A stretch of DNA of 64,000 nucleotides from Streptomyces sp. 71268 (lineage in GTDB: Bacteria; Actinomycetota; Actinomycetes; Streptomycetales; Streptomycetaceae). The stretch is taken from assembly GCF_029392895.1 (NCBI RefSeq), contig NZ_CP114200.1, positions 2,821,001-2,885,000 on the forward strand, read 5' to 3'. Within the stretch, counting starts at the first letter, position 1, and the number at the start of each line of letters is the position of its first letter. A program made the translations under genes and the position numbers. The notes beneath the pieces are model-generated. The model searched no databases and was not told the DNA's origin. It saw nothing but the letters and a program-made list of their open reading frames with translations. Below are positions 53,216 through 61,792 of the stretch, in pieces.

Positions 53216-53609
53216 TTCCCGCGTCGCCGCACCGTAGCCCCGCCCTGACCGGGCCCGGGCTCCGTCGGCCGTGGTGGACGCGGCACCCGCCTCGCTCGCG
53301 TGGGGCCGGGCCGCGCTCGCCGTAGCGGGCTGCTTCCCTTCGTACGTGGCGTCGCGCACGGCACGCCATCGGATCACCGCGTTACGGGTTCTTCTCCCTC
53401 ATCCCAGCCGTCGGCACGCCCGGTGCCCGCGGCGGTGGGTCTCTCGCGCGGTAGCCGCGCGCCTCCCGGTCGGGCCGCCGAGCCGATGTGCTCGCGCCCC
53501 TGTCGCGGAAGCGCCGCGCCCCGCCGCCGCGTCGCCGACCACCACCGCCGACACCACCGGCACCGGCCTTCCGGCGGTTGTGATCCGTCCGACGCTTCGG
53601 AGTCTCGCC

Positions 53610-54794
53610 GTGCCCCTTTCGCTCTACATGCTGGGCCTCGCCGTGTTCGCCCAGGGAACCTCTGAGTTCATGCTGTCCGGCCTGTTGCCGGACATCGCCC
53701 GTGACCTCGACGTGTCCGTGTCCACCGCGGGGACGCTGACCTCGGCGTTCGCCGTGGGAATGATGATCGGCGCGCCGTTGATGGCCCTGGTCAGCATGCG
53801 CTGGTCGCGCCGGCGCGCGCTGCTGGTGTTCCTGAACGCGTTCCTGGTCCTGCACGTCATCGGCGCCGTGACCACGAGCTTCCCGGTGCTGCTCGGCACC
53901 CGGGTGCTCGCGGCGCTGGCCAACGCCGGTTTCCTCGCGGTGGCGCTGGCCACCGCGACCAGTCTGGCCCCGCCGAACGCCAAGGCCCGGGCCACCTCCG
54001 TGCTGCTCGGCGGCGTCACCGTGGCCTGCGTCGCGGGCGTGCCCGGCGGCGCGCTGCTCGGCCAACTCTGGGGCTGGCGCGCCGCGTTCTGGGCCGTGGC
54101 CGCGGTTTCGGCGCCGGCCGTGTTCGCCATCGTGCGTGCCGTGCCCGCGACGGCGGGCGCGGCGGCGGGCCCGGTCAGCGCGCGCGACGAACTGCGCGCC
54201 CTGCGCGCGCCGCGCCTCTCCGTCGTGCTGCTGCTCGGCGCGCTGGTCAACGGGGCGACGTTCTGCGCGCTGACCTACCTCGCCTCGGTGGCCACCGAGG
54301 TCACCGGCCTCGGCGAGGGGTGGTTGCCGGTGCTGCTCGCGCTGTTCGGCGTGGGCTCGTTCCTCGGCGTGACGTTCAGCGGCCGGGTGGCCGACAGCCG
54401 TCCGCTGCCGCTGCTGCTGGCGGGTGGCGCGGCGCTGCTCGTCGGCTGGGCGGCGTTCGCGCTGACGGCCGGCAACGCGGTGGCCACGGTGGCGTTCGTA
54501 CTGGTCCAGGGCACGCTGTCGTTCGCCGTCGGCTCCACGCTGATCGCGCGGGCGCTGTACGCGGCGGGCGCGGCGCCCACCCTCGGTGGAAGCTTCGCCA
54601 CGGCCGCATTCAACGTGGGCGCCGCGGTCGGCCCCGTGGCCGGCGCCCTGGCCATCGGCGCGGGCGCCGGCTACCGCGCGCCCCTGTGGGTCAGCGCCCT
54701 GCTCGTCGCCCTCGCGTTCGCCGTGGCGGGTGTGGCCACGGCCGTACGCCGGGGCTCGGCGGGCGAGCGCGGTGATCAGGCACCGACCGCGTGA
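53610..54794 (+). CDS. MFS drug efflux transporter, CmlR/Cmx chloramphenicol-type
   Basis: This 394-residue major-facilitator protein starts at a GTG (53610) behind GGAG; the frame is open from 53271 but that part is composition-driven. The N-terminus LYMLGLAVFAQGTSEFML and GLLPDIARDLDVSVSTAGTLTSAFAVGM is the hallmark of the Cmx/CmlR chloramphenicol exporters of actinomycetes. Twelve hydrophobic helices are visible, with the motif-A-like RWSRRRALL loop and VAGVPGGALLGQLWGWRAAFW. It probably exports phenicols or related drugs by proton antiport. The long leader with a small ORF and hairpin suggests drug-induced attenuation. Confidence 0.87.
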   Translation: MPLSLYMLGLAVFAQGTSEFMLSGLLPDIARDLDVSVSTAGTLTSAFAVGMMIGAPLMALVSMRWSRRRALLVFLNAFLVLHVIGAVTTSFPVLLGTRVLAALANAGFLAVALATATSLAPPNAKARATSVLLGGVTVACVAGVPGGALLGQLWGWRAAFWAVAAVSAPAVFAIVRAVPATAGAAAGPVSARDELRALRAPRLSVVLLLGALVNGATFCALTYLASVATEVTGLGEGWLPVLLALFGVGSFLGVTFSGRVADSRPLPLLLAGGAALLVGWAAFALTAGNAVATVAFVLVQGTLSFAVGSTLIARALYAAGAAPTLGGSFATAAFNVGAAVGPVAGALAIGAGAGYRAPLWVSALLVALAFAVAGVATAVRRGSAGERGDQAPTA

Positions 54795-54845
54795 GCCGAG
54801 GGGGCGGCCGTCCCGGTCGGGCCGGCCGCCCCGTGAGCCGGCCCC

Positions 54846-55715
54846 CTACTCGGGCCGTACGGTCAGGAAGTCCGCGAGGGAGGAGGCCAGCGCCCTCGGC
54901 GCCTCCTCGGCCACGTGGTGCCCGGAGTCGATGCCGTGGCCCCGTACGTCCGGTGCCCACCGGCGCCAGATCCGCAACGGGTCCCCGTACAGGTCCTCCA
55001 GGTCGTCCCGCAGCGACCACAGGACCAGGGCCGGGCACCGTACGTGCCTCCCGGCGGCGCGGTCCTCCTCCTCGTGTCGCCGGTCGACGGTGAGGCCGGC
55101 CCGGTAGTCCTCCAACATCGCCCGCACCACGTCGGGGTCGCGCGTGGCCGCGCGCCACTCGTCGTGGTTCTCCTGGCCCATGCTCAGCGGATCGCCGTGG
55201 TACCAGCGGTCCGGGTCGGCGTTGATGACCCGCTCGGGGATGTCCGGCTGGGCGAAGAAGAACCAGTGCCACCACTGCGTGGCGAACTCGGCCGTGATGC
55301 GGGACAGGTGCTCGCTGATGGGAAGGCAGTCGATCAGCGCCACCCGCGAGACCGCGTCGGGGTGGTCGAGCGCGAGGCGCAGCGCGACGGCGCCGCCCCG
55401 GTCGTGTCCGGCGAGCGCGAAGCGGGTGTGGCCGAGCGAGCGCATCACCTCGACCACGTCACCGGCGACGGCCCGCTTGGAGTACCCGGTGTGGTCCGCG
55501 GTGGGCGCCGGGCCGGTGGACCGGCCGTACCCCCGGAGGTCCGGGCAGACCACGGTGAAGCCGCCCTGGACCAGGAGCGGGGCGACCCGGTGCCAGGTCG
55601 CCGACGTCCGGGGATGGCCGTGCAGCAGCACCACCGGCGGCCCCTGCCCGCCGTGCCGTACGAAGATCGACGCATCGCCGACCCGGACCCGTTCGGCCTC
55701 GAAGCCCTCGAACAA
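54846..55715 (-). CDS. alpha/beta hydrolase, haloacetate/fluoroacetate dehalogenase-like
   Basis: This 289-residue protein has the nucleophile elbow GHDRGG with Asp105, the family Asp129 in LIDC and a catalytic His in SGHHVAEE (266-267). Two signatures point to haloacetate/fluoroacetate dehalogenases rather than generic epoxide hydrolases: WHWFFFAQPDIPERVI with the halide-binding His150-Trp151, and LEDYRAG near 201-207. Arg106 after the nucleophile also fits carboxylate binding. Defluorination or dechlorination of haloacetates is the best guess. There is no signal peptide. It is convergent with the efflux gene (51 bases apart). Confidence 0.85.
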   Translation of the reverse strand: MFEGFEAERVRVGDASIFVRHGGQGPPVVLLHGHPRTSATWHRVAPLLVQGGFTVVCPDLRGYGRSTGPAPTADHTGYSKRAVAGDVVEVMRSLGHTRFALAGHDRGGAVALRLALDHPDAVSRVALIDCLPISEHLSRITAEFATQWWHWFFFAQPDIPERVINADPDRWYHGDPLSMGQENHDEWRAATRDPDVVRAMLEDYRAGLTVDRRHEEEDRAAGRHVRCPALVLWSLRDDLEDLYGDPLRIWRRWAPDVRGHGIDSGHHVAEEAPRALASSLADFLTVRPE

Positions 55716-55977
55716 GGCTCACACCTCCGCACTCGTCGCCACACCGCCCGCCACGTCCGCCGGTCGGGAGCGGCCTCGCGCTCCCCCGGTCGGAAGCGAC
55801 CACGCACTCACCCACGTGCCCACGTACCTCACCGGACGCCGGGCCGACAGGCGGCGGCGCGGCCGGCCTCCGCGTCGGCGGGTGCTGGACCGACACGGCC
55901 TTCCGTCTGCCCCCTGGGGCGCCGTGAACACACCCTCCCGTTCGCGGCGCGCCGCCGAAGCCCCCACCCCCGCTGTC

Positions 55978-56071
55978 GCCGCCCGGCGGGTACGGGGCCC
56001 CCATGCTGTCGGGCCCGGCGAGTACGGGGCCCACCCACGCTGTCGCGCCCGGCGAGTACGGGGCCCACCCA
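55978..56071. repeat. three-unit ~34-base tandem repeat in an 811-base gap
   Basis: Three units of the form CGCCCGGCGAGTACGGGGCC followed by CACCCACGCTGT occur in a row (first unit diverged). They lie in the gene-free gap 55716-56526 between the divergent dehalogenase-like gene and the catalase gene. The rest of this gap is GC-rich; bases 56440-56526 immediately before the catalase are less so and probably hold its promoter. Confidence 0.7.
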
Positions 56072-56526
56072 CCCCGCCTGGCCTGGGCTCGACGCGCAGT
56101 CATACGCGTGGGACGCGTTCGCCCGGGTACTCGGGCCGCCGTGTTCCTCTTAGATCTCGTCCCCATCCCCGGCCGCCGCGCGGGTCCGTCGCGCGGCCGG
56201 CCGGATCACACCCCACGCGTGCGGCGCCCGCCCGACCCGGCGCCCACGACCACCCACCGACCGGCCACGCCACGGCCCTCCCGGGCGCCGGTGCGCGTAC
56301 CGCGCCGCACCCACCCGACGGGCCCTGGCGCACGGCCGGGCGCGAGCGCCGGGCCCGCGTCGGGTCCGCGCCCCCTCACCCGACGGGGGCCACACGCTCG
56401 TCCGGGCGCGCGCCGCCTGGCTGAACTCGCCGGGCGCTGCCGTTTGTGGAGCGCCCCCCACGGTCAAGGCTGTGACGTTGCCGCTCTCGGTACCGCACGA
56501 CACCGTCCCCCAGGCACGGAGGAATG

Positions 56527-58806
56527 ATGGGCAAGTCCAATCCGATCAAGGCAGCGGCCGAGAAGCTGGCCGACGCGCTGCGCGACGTCCCCGGCCCGGC
56601 CGACGGCATCCCCGGCAAGCCGGGCGCCGAGACGCCACCGGTCGACGAACCGACCGAGCCCCGCGGCCCCCTGCCGCCCAAGCCCGACCAGGGCTCCCCG
56701 GCCACCGTCTCCCCCACCGGGCAGCCGACCGGCGCCGACCCCGCTGACGTGGCACAGGGCGGTCAGTACCTGACGACCGCGCAGGGCACGCGGCTGTACG
56801 AGACGGACAAGTCGCTGAAGGCCGGTCCGCGCGGCCCGGTGCTGCTCCAGGACCACCACCTGCGCGAGAAGATCACCCACTTCGACCACGAGCGCATCCC
56901 GGAGCGCGTGGTGCACGCGCGCGGCGCGGCGGCACACGGCGTCTTCCACGGCTACGGCACGGCCAGCCAGGTGACCAAGGCCGCGTTCCTGGCCAAGGAC
57001 GTGGCGACGCCGGTGTTCGTGCGCTTCTCCACCGTGCTGGGCTCGCGCGGCTCGGCCGACACCGTGCGCGACACGCGCGGCTTCGCGACGAAGTTCTACA
57101 CCACCGAGGGCGTGTGGGACCTGGTCGGCAACAACATCCCGGTGTTCTTCATCCAGGACGCGATCAAGTTCCCCGACATCATCCACGCCGGCAAGCCGCA
57201 CCCGGACCGGGAGATCCCGCAGGCGCAGAGCGCGCACGACACGTTCTGGGACTTCGTCTCGCTGCACACCGAGGCGGTCCACCACACCCTGTGGAACATG
57301 TCCGACCGTGGCATCCCGCGCTCCTACCGCACGATGGAGGGGTTCGGCGTCCACACCTTCCGGCTGGTCAACGCCGAGGGCAAGACGACGCTGGTCAAGT
57401 TCCACTGGAAGCCCAAGCTGGGCGTGCACTCCATGGTCTGGGAGGAGGCGCAGATCACCGGCGGCGTCGACCCCGACTTCCACCGCCGCGACCTCGCCGA
57501 CGCGATCGAGGCCGGCGCGTACCCGCAGTGGGAACTGGGCATCCAGACCTTCCCGGACACCCCGGAGCAGATGTACGAGGGCATCGACCTGCTCGACCCG
57601 ACCAAGATCGTCCCGGAGGAGATCGCGCCCGTGCAGCCGATCGGGCTGCTGACGCTGAACGCCAACCCGACCAACTTCTTCGCCGAGACCGAACAGGTCG
57701 CCTTCCACCCCGGACACCTGGTGCCCGGCATCGACATCACCGACGACCCGCTGCTCGCCGGCCGGCTGTTCTCGTACCTGGACACCCAGATCACCCGGCT
57801 CGCCGGCCCCAACTTCGGTCAGATCCCGATCAACCGCACGCACGCGCCGGTCAACGACATGCTGCGGGACGGCTTCCACCAGGACGCGGTGCACCGAGGC
57901 GTCGCCCCGTACCGGCCCAACTCGCTCGACGGCGGCTGCCCGTTCCTGGCCGGCGCGGACACCGGCGCGTACATCGAGGTGCCGGTCGAGGTGCCGGCGG
58001 CCCGCAAGGTACGGGAGTCGCCGGCCACCTTCGAGGACCACTTCAGCCAGCCACGGCTGTTCTGGCAGAGCCTGACGGACGTGGAGCGCGAGCACATCAT
58101 CGCCGCGTACACCTTCGAGCTGGGCAAGTGCTACGAGAACGCGGTCAAGGAACGCCAGCTCAAGGTGCTGGCCAACATCGATCCTGAGCTGTGCGAACAG
58201 GTCGCCACCGGCCTCGGCCTGCCGGTGCCCGAGCCCACCGTGGAACTCACCCCGGTCCAGCCGAGCCCGGCCCTGTCCCAACTGGGCCAGACCTGGCCGG
58301 TGGAAGGCCGGATCGTCGGCATCGTCACGGGTGGCGGCGGTGACCTGGACGGGGTGCGCGCGGTGCGCCAGGCGGTGCTGGACGCGGGCATGGTGCCGCT
58401 GGTGGTGGCGCCGTCGGGCGGCCAGCTCGGCCCGGCCGCCGACCCGATCACCATCCAGCGCTCGTTCGCCACCGCCCGCTCCATCGAGTTCGACGCCCTC
58501 CTGCTGGCCGGCGTGCCGGGCCCGGGCGCGGACGCGTACGGGGCGCGCGACGCCAAGGCCGGCGACGAGGCGGCACGCGCCGCCGCCGCGACCGACCCGC
58601 GGGTGCTGCTGATGCTCTCCGAGGCGTACCGGCACGGGAAGGCGATCGGCGGCTGGGCCGACGCCGACACGGTGCTGGCCGCGGCCGGCATCCCGGCCGA
58701 CGCGCCGGGCGTCGTGGTGGCCGAGTCCGGCGACGCCGCCCTCGACCGCGTCACGGAGCTGCTGGGCAACCACCGGGTCTGGGAGCGGTTCGCCCCCGCG
58801 ATCTGA
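56527..58806 (+). CDS. katE: large-subunit (clade 2, HPII-type) heme catalase
   Basis: This 759-residue catalase starts at the second of two adjacent ATGs, the one properly spaced from GGAGGA. The N-terminal ~75 residues are a Pro/Gly-rich extension. The core has the catalytic His in VVHARGAAAHGVF (about 130), Asn in GNNIPVFF (about 202) and heme-ligand Tyr in RLFSYLDTQ (about 416). The C-terminal ~150 residues (GRIVGIVTGGGGDLDGVRAV, EFDALLLAGVPG) form the flavodoxin/GATase1-like domain that distinguishes HPII-type enzymes. It decomposes hydrogen peroxide in the cytoplasm, often in late growth. The small DUF5133 gene follows 209 bases downstream. Confidence 0.95.
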   Translation: MGKSNPIKAAAEKLADALRDVPGPADGIPGKPGAETPPVDEPTEPRGPLPPKPDQGSPATVSPTGQPTGADPADVAQGGQYLTTAQGTRLYETDKSLKAGPRGPVLLQDHHLREKITHFDHERIPERVVHARGAAAHGVFHGYGTASQVTKAAFLAKDVATPVFVRFSTVLGSRGSADTVRDTRGFATKFYTTEGVWDLVGNNIPVFFIQDAIKFPDIIHAGKPHPDREIPQAQSAHDTFWDFVSLHTEAVHHTLWNMSDRGIPRSYRTMEGFGVHTFRLVNAEGKTTLVKFHWKPKLGVHSMVWEEAQITGGVDPDFHRRDLADAIEAGAYPQWELGIQTFPDTPEQMYEGIDLLDPTKIVPEEIAPVQPIGLLTLNANPTNFFAETEQVAFHPGHLVPGIDITDDPLLAGRLFSYLDTQITRLAGPNFGQIPINRTHAPVNDMLRDGFHQDAVHRGVAPYRPNSLDGGCPFLAGADTGAYIEVPVEVPAARKVRESPATFEDHFSQPRLFWQSLTDVEREHIIAAYTFELGKCYENAVKERQLKVLANIDPELCEQVATGLGLPVPEPTVELTPVQPSPALSQLGQTWPVEGRIVGIVTGGGGDLDGVRAVRQAVLDAGMVPLVVAPSGGQLGPAADPITIQRSFATARSIEFDALLLAGVPGPGADAYGARDAKAGDEAARAAAATDPRVLLMLSEAYRHGKAIGGWADADTVLAAAGIPADAPGVVVAESGDAALDRVTELLGNHRVWERFAPAI

Positions 58807-59015
58807 CCCCCTCGCCCACGACACGGGGCCCGCGCCCGCCTCCCCGGGCCGGGCCCCGAGCCGTGCCGTTCCCGACACCCGATGCCACCCGCGACACGGG
58901 TCCGTGAGGCCGCGATATCGAGGGGAATACGCCGTGTGGACCCCGGGTACGCGAGGAGCGGACGTCGATCGTCCCCCGACGAAAACCGATCGTCGACTAA
59001 CGGAAGGAGACGCAC

Positions 59016-59285
59016 GTGCTGATGGCCCACCCCGCGGTTCTGCAGCGGCTCGTCGACCAGTACGAGGCCCTGCGTACGCTTCACGCGGAGGCCGGAGACG
59101 AGGCCGCCCGACAGCGTATGGACGACGTCGCCTACACCCTGTGCGTCTCGACGGGCACCCGTGACGTGGACACCGCGCTGATCTCCGCCCGCTACCACCT
59201 CCCCGGCGCCCGCGTGCAGGACGACTCCCTGCTCTCCAGTGACGACGACACGGAACCGGCCCAGCCGGTCCCGGGCGGCGTGTGA
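59016..59285 (+). CDS. DUF5133 small protein
   Basis: This 89-residue protein starts at a GTG (59016) behind GGAAGGAG. It has the DUF5133 pattern: MAHPAVLQRLVDQYEALR, ARQRMDDVAYTLCVSTGTRDVDTAL, then an acidic disordered end. It is helical, with one Cys. The family is found in Streptomyces and often adjacent to stress or redox genes; its function is not established. Here it follows the catalase gene, and 58807-59015 contains a moderately AT-rich segment that may give it its own promoter. A strong terminator follows. Confidence 0.85.
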   Translation: MLMAHPAVLQRLVDQYEALRTLHAEAGDEAARQRMDDVAYTLCVSTGTRDVDTALISARYHLPGARVQDDSLLSSDDDTEPAQPVPGGV

Positions 59286-59310
59286 CCCTCGCCGCACCCC
59301 CGGCAACCCC

Positions 59311-59340
59311 AGCGCCCGCGTGCCGTGGCACGCGGGCGCT
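59311..59340. terminator. strong terminator hairpin after DUF5133 gene
   Basis: A perfect 13-base stem (59311-59323 and 59328-59340) with a 4-base loop is followed by GGATTGTTTC. It lies between the DUF5133 gene and the convergent small gene at 59390. Confidence 0.82.
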
Positions 59341-59389
59341 GGATTGTTTCAGCGGCTCACGGGGGCGGGCTTGGGCAGGGGGCTACGCG

Positions 59390-59581
59390 TCACGCGTCCC
59401 CGTCGCCCCCGCTCGGCTGCGGCTCCCGGGGAGCCTCCGGCGGCATGGGCCCGCCGTCGTGCTTCCCCCCGTCGTCCTGCGCGACGTCCCGCAGGTCTCT
59501 GGGGTGCCGGAAGGGGACCCCGCGCCACCCTTCCGCATCGGGTGTGCGGTTCTCGTACGTCTCGACGGTCGCACCGCTCAT
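59390..59581 (-). CDS. small Asp/Gly/Pro-rich protein of unknown function
   Basis: This 63-residue protein starts at an ATG with a strong GAGGAGG site seven bases upstream. It reads MSGATVETYENRTPDAEG then WRGVPFRHPRDLRDVAQDDGG, and ends in a Pro/Glu stretch and GGDGDA. It has no Cys, is polar, and carries Asp-Gly pairs in both halves. I do not recognise the family. The strong ribosome site and its own upstream hairpin and promoter zone argue that it is real. It follows the second DUF6879 gene on the same strand. It might be a regulatory small protein or a peptide precursor, but nothing decides. Confidence 0.6.
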   Translation of the reverse strand: MSGATVETYENRTPDAEGWRGVPFRHPRDLRDVAQDDGGKHDGGPMPPEAPREPQPSGGDGDA

Positions 59582-59643
59582 CTACCAACCTCCTCTTTCG
59601 CCAGCGACCACACCGCCGTACCGTCGATGGCATGGCCCGTCGG

Positions 59644-59666
59644 GCCACAGGGGCTTCCCCTGTGGC
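59644..59666 (-). terminator. hairpin between DUF6879 gene and small ORF
   Basis: A 10-base perfect stem (59644-59653 and 59657-59666) with a 3-base loop lies downstream of the second DUF6879 gene on the minus strand and 63 bases upstream of the small ORF start. It probably ends the DUF6879 transcript. Confidence 0.65.
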
Positions 59667-59843
59667 GGGTCCCCCGCTCCGGCGCTCGACCTGTCCAGGG
59701 CTCCACCGCCGGGGCGGGCGTCGCACTCGCCGCCGCCGGGCCACCGGAGATGGGTGGCGGAGCCAGCGCGGCGAAGTATGTGGTTCCACACGTGCACGGC
59801 TTTGGGCAGGGCGAGACGTGCGGCTTGGTTCGGCCGCGCCGCG

Positions 59844-60362
59844 CTAACCCGGTTCGTACTCCCCGTGCGGTGTGGCCCGCTCCCACACCAACTCGAACGC
59901 GGTGCGCACGAGTTGGACCACTTCCGGGTCCGTGCGCCACTCGCGGTCCACGACGTCCCCCGCCCCGGAGAAGTACGTGAACAGCACCGACTCGCCGTCG
60001 AACAGCCACAGGTCGGTACCGGGCAAGGGGATGTCGGCGGCCTGCCGGCGGGGCAGCCAGCGGACCGACTCCCCCGCCGCGATGTTGGCGAACGTGATGT
60101 CGTGCTCGTACCTGATGTACTCCGTGACCGGCTCCGAGACGATGCGAGCCCGCCGCATGACGACCCCGCGCGCCGTCGCCTCTTCCACCACGTCACGCCA
60201 TGTTCCCCACCAGTCCGGCAGCCTCGCCGGGTCCCCGTTGTACCGGTGGCCAGCACGCCAGCGGGCGAACTCCGTGTCGGCCGGGGTGTAGCTGTCGCGC
60301 ATCTCCAGATGCACGGCGGACCGCCGCGCGCTTGAGATCCCGTCACGTACGGGGTGCGTCAC
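59844..60362 (-). CDS. DUF6879 family protein (copy 2)
   Basis: This 172-residue protein starts at a GTG behind GGAGGG. It shows the DUF6879 pattern: LEMRDSYTPADTEFARWRAG near the start, WRDVVEEATARGVVMRRARIVSEPVTEYIRYEH in the middle, and DLWLFDGESVLFTYF toward the end. In Streptomyces these proteins are encoded with XRE regulators in loci related to whiJ and abaA, which influence sporulation and antibiotic production. It is separated by 72 bases from the XRE gene on the same strand and is a paralogue of the DUF6879 gene at 61262. Biochemical function is unknown. Confidence 0.85.
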   Translation of the reverse strand: MTHPVRDGISSARRSAVHLEMRDSYTPADTEFARWRAGHRYNGDPARLPDWWGTWRDVVEEATARGVVMRRARIVSEPVTEYIRYEHDITFANIAAGESVRWLPRRQAADIPLPGTDLWLFDGESVLFTYFSGAGDVVDREWRTDPEVVQLVRTAFELVWERATPHGEYEPG

Positions 60363-60434
60363 CGTTGCCGCCCTCCGGTTGCGGGTGAGTTCAGTCGCTG
60401 TGGGTTACATCATCGGGCCGTCAAAGGGGGCTAT

Positions 60435-61265
60435 CTAGCCTGTTTCCTGTTGCCGCAAGAAGTCGTCTCGGAGGCGCGAAACGAGCGCACGCATTTCCTG
60501 GCCGCCAATCGCGACATTCTCGAACCCGTCGAACTTCTTCGTATACAGCTCCACATCCCTGGCCTCACTCGTGGTGACCTCGGCATGTGGAATCTCAACA
60601 ATGACCAGGTTCGCGTCGAAGAGAACGAACGAGGAACTTGGCAGGTCCGTCATCGGCGCTGCCAGCGGGACGACGCTCAGAGTCACGTTCGGCATTCGCG
60701 ACACACTCATCAGCTTGTCCAACTGTGCTGCCATCTTGGACGGCGATACCAGTTGCCACCTGAGCACGGACTCGGTGATCACGAAGCGGAACGTGCGGTC
60801 AGCCTCAAAAAGAACCTCCTGCCGGAGAAGGCGTGCGCCCATCATCTTCTCCAGCACTCCGTCCGTGTACCCGTGCCGGCCGAGAACGGCACGGGCGTAC
60901 TCGGGAGTCTGCAGTAGACCCGGGACACAGGCAGGCTGAAAAAGTCGCATGAGGCTCGTCTGAGCCTCTATGGCCCTGATCTCGTTCTGATGCTTGTGAA
61001 CGCCAGTGCGTCGGTATATGCGCCACGCCGTGGCCTCTGTGGCTGCCTGACGGGCCACCTCGGCCAGTCGCGCCTTGACCTCCTCGGAGACCTCCAGAGC
61101 CGAGAGGATGCGCTCCACGTCGATGAGGCTGGGCGCCAGGACACCGTTCTCGATCTTGCTGAGCTTGCTGGGAGACATGACGGCGCTACGGGCCACCGCC
61201 TTGGCCTGCTTCCCGCTGGCCGCACGGAGGTCCCGTAGCGCTCGACCGATATGGACGCCTTTCAC
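60435..61265 (-). CDS. XRE-family regulator with DUF5753
   Basis: This 276-residue regulator starts at a GTG in a GTGA overlap with the DUF6879 gene; a longer frame from 61286 is also open. The helix-turn-helix is LRAASGKQAKAVARSAVMSPSKLSKIENG (about 12-40). The DUF5753 domain begins near 100 (LFQPACVPGLLQTPEYARAV) and includes SPSKMAAQLDKLMSVSR and FDANLVIVEIPHAE. GC content is lower than in the core genes, a sign of horizontal transfer. It is the DNA-binding member of a four-gene cluster. Confidence 0.92.
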   Translation of the reverse strand: MKGVHIGRALRDLRAASGKQAKAVARSAVMSPSKLSKIENGVLAPSLIDVERILSALEVSEEVKARLAEVARQAATEATAWRIYRRTGVHKHQNEIRAIEAQTSLMRLFQPACVPGLLQTPEYARAVLGRHGYTDGVLEKMMGARLLRQEVLFEADRTFRFVITESVLRWQLVSPSKMAAQLDKLMSVSRMPNVTLSVVPLAAPMTDLPSSSFVLFDANLVIVEIPHAEVTTSEARDVELYTKKFDGFENVAIGGQEMRALVSRLRDDFLRQQETG

Positions 61266-61792
61266 GCCGACTTGTGCAGCTCCCACCAGTCCCGGAAGGG
61301 AACAGCGAGGCTCATGGCCGTGTCACGCCGCTCCAGCCACTCGTGCGCTTCTTTCTCGGGGATGAGTTCCGCGCCCAGGAACTCACCGCCGTTGCCGTAT
61401 TGCATGGTGACGACGGTCCGTTCGTCGAACGCCCAGAAGTCCGGCGCGTCCGACAGCGGGTTCGGCTCGTCGGTCGTGTCGAGGATGAAGAACTCCTCGC
61501 CCGCCTCCTGGTTCCGCACGTACCCCCAACCCAACTCGAACCGCAGGTAGTCACTCAGCGGTCGGGCGAGGACGTGTACCCGGTACATGCGCTTACCAGC
61601 TTGCGTAGCCTCACGAACGGTGGTGACCCAGCCAGCCGACTTGTACGCCGCCGGCTGCGGCTCGCCGGCAAGGAAGGCGCGGTAGGCGTCCACTCCGCCC
61701 GACTTGCTGTAGTCGTCCAGGGTCTCCAGTCGGAACGCTTCCCGCTCGAAGCTGGTGAAGAGTTTTCCGAATTCGTCAGGCGAAATGTTCAC
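61262..61792 (-). CDS. DUF6879 family protein (copy 1)
   Basis: This 176-residue protein starts at a GTG and overlaps the preceding small gene by 17 bases. It has the family pattern: FGKLFTSFEREAFRLETLDDYS, WVTTVREATQAGKRMYRVHVLARPLSDYLRFEL, DFWAFDERTVVTMQYGNGGEFLG and a basic, Trp-rich end. It is coupled to the XRE gene downstream. Compared with copy 2 it is longer at the N-terminus and shares the central motif R-R-hydrophobic-E/L-P-x-x-x-Y-x-R-x-E. Function unknown; an accessory or effector partner of the XRE regulator is likely. Confidence 0.87.
   Translation of the reverse strand: MNISPDEFGKLFTSFEREAFRLETLDDYSKSGGVDAYRAFLAGEPQPAAYKSAGWVTTVREATQAGKRMYRVHVLARPLSDYLRFELGWGYVRNQEAGEEFFILDTTDEPNPLSDAPDFWAFDERTVVTMQYGNGGEFLGAELIPEKEAHEWLERRDTAMSLAVPFRDWWELHKSA

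Noticed and set aside
55459..56166. A minus-strand protein through the tandem repeats upstream of the dehalogenase-like gene
   Set aside because: Repetitive Gly/Pro/Arg sequence, no ribosome site and no coherent codon bias; treated as noncoding repeat.
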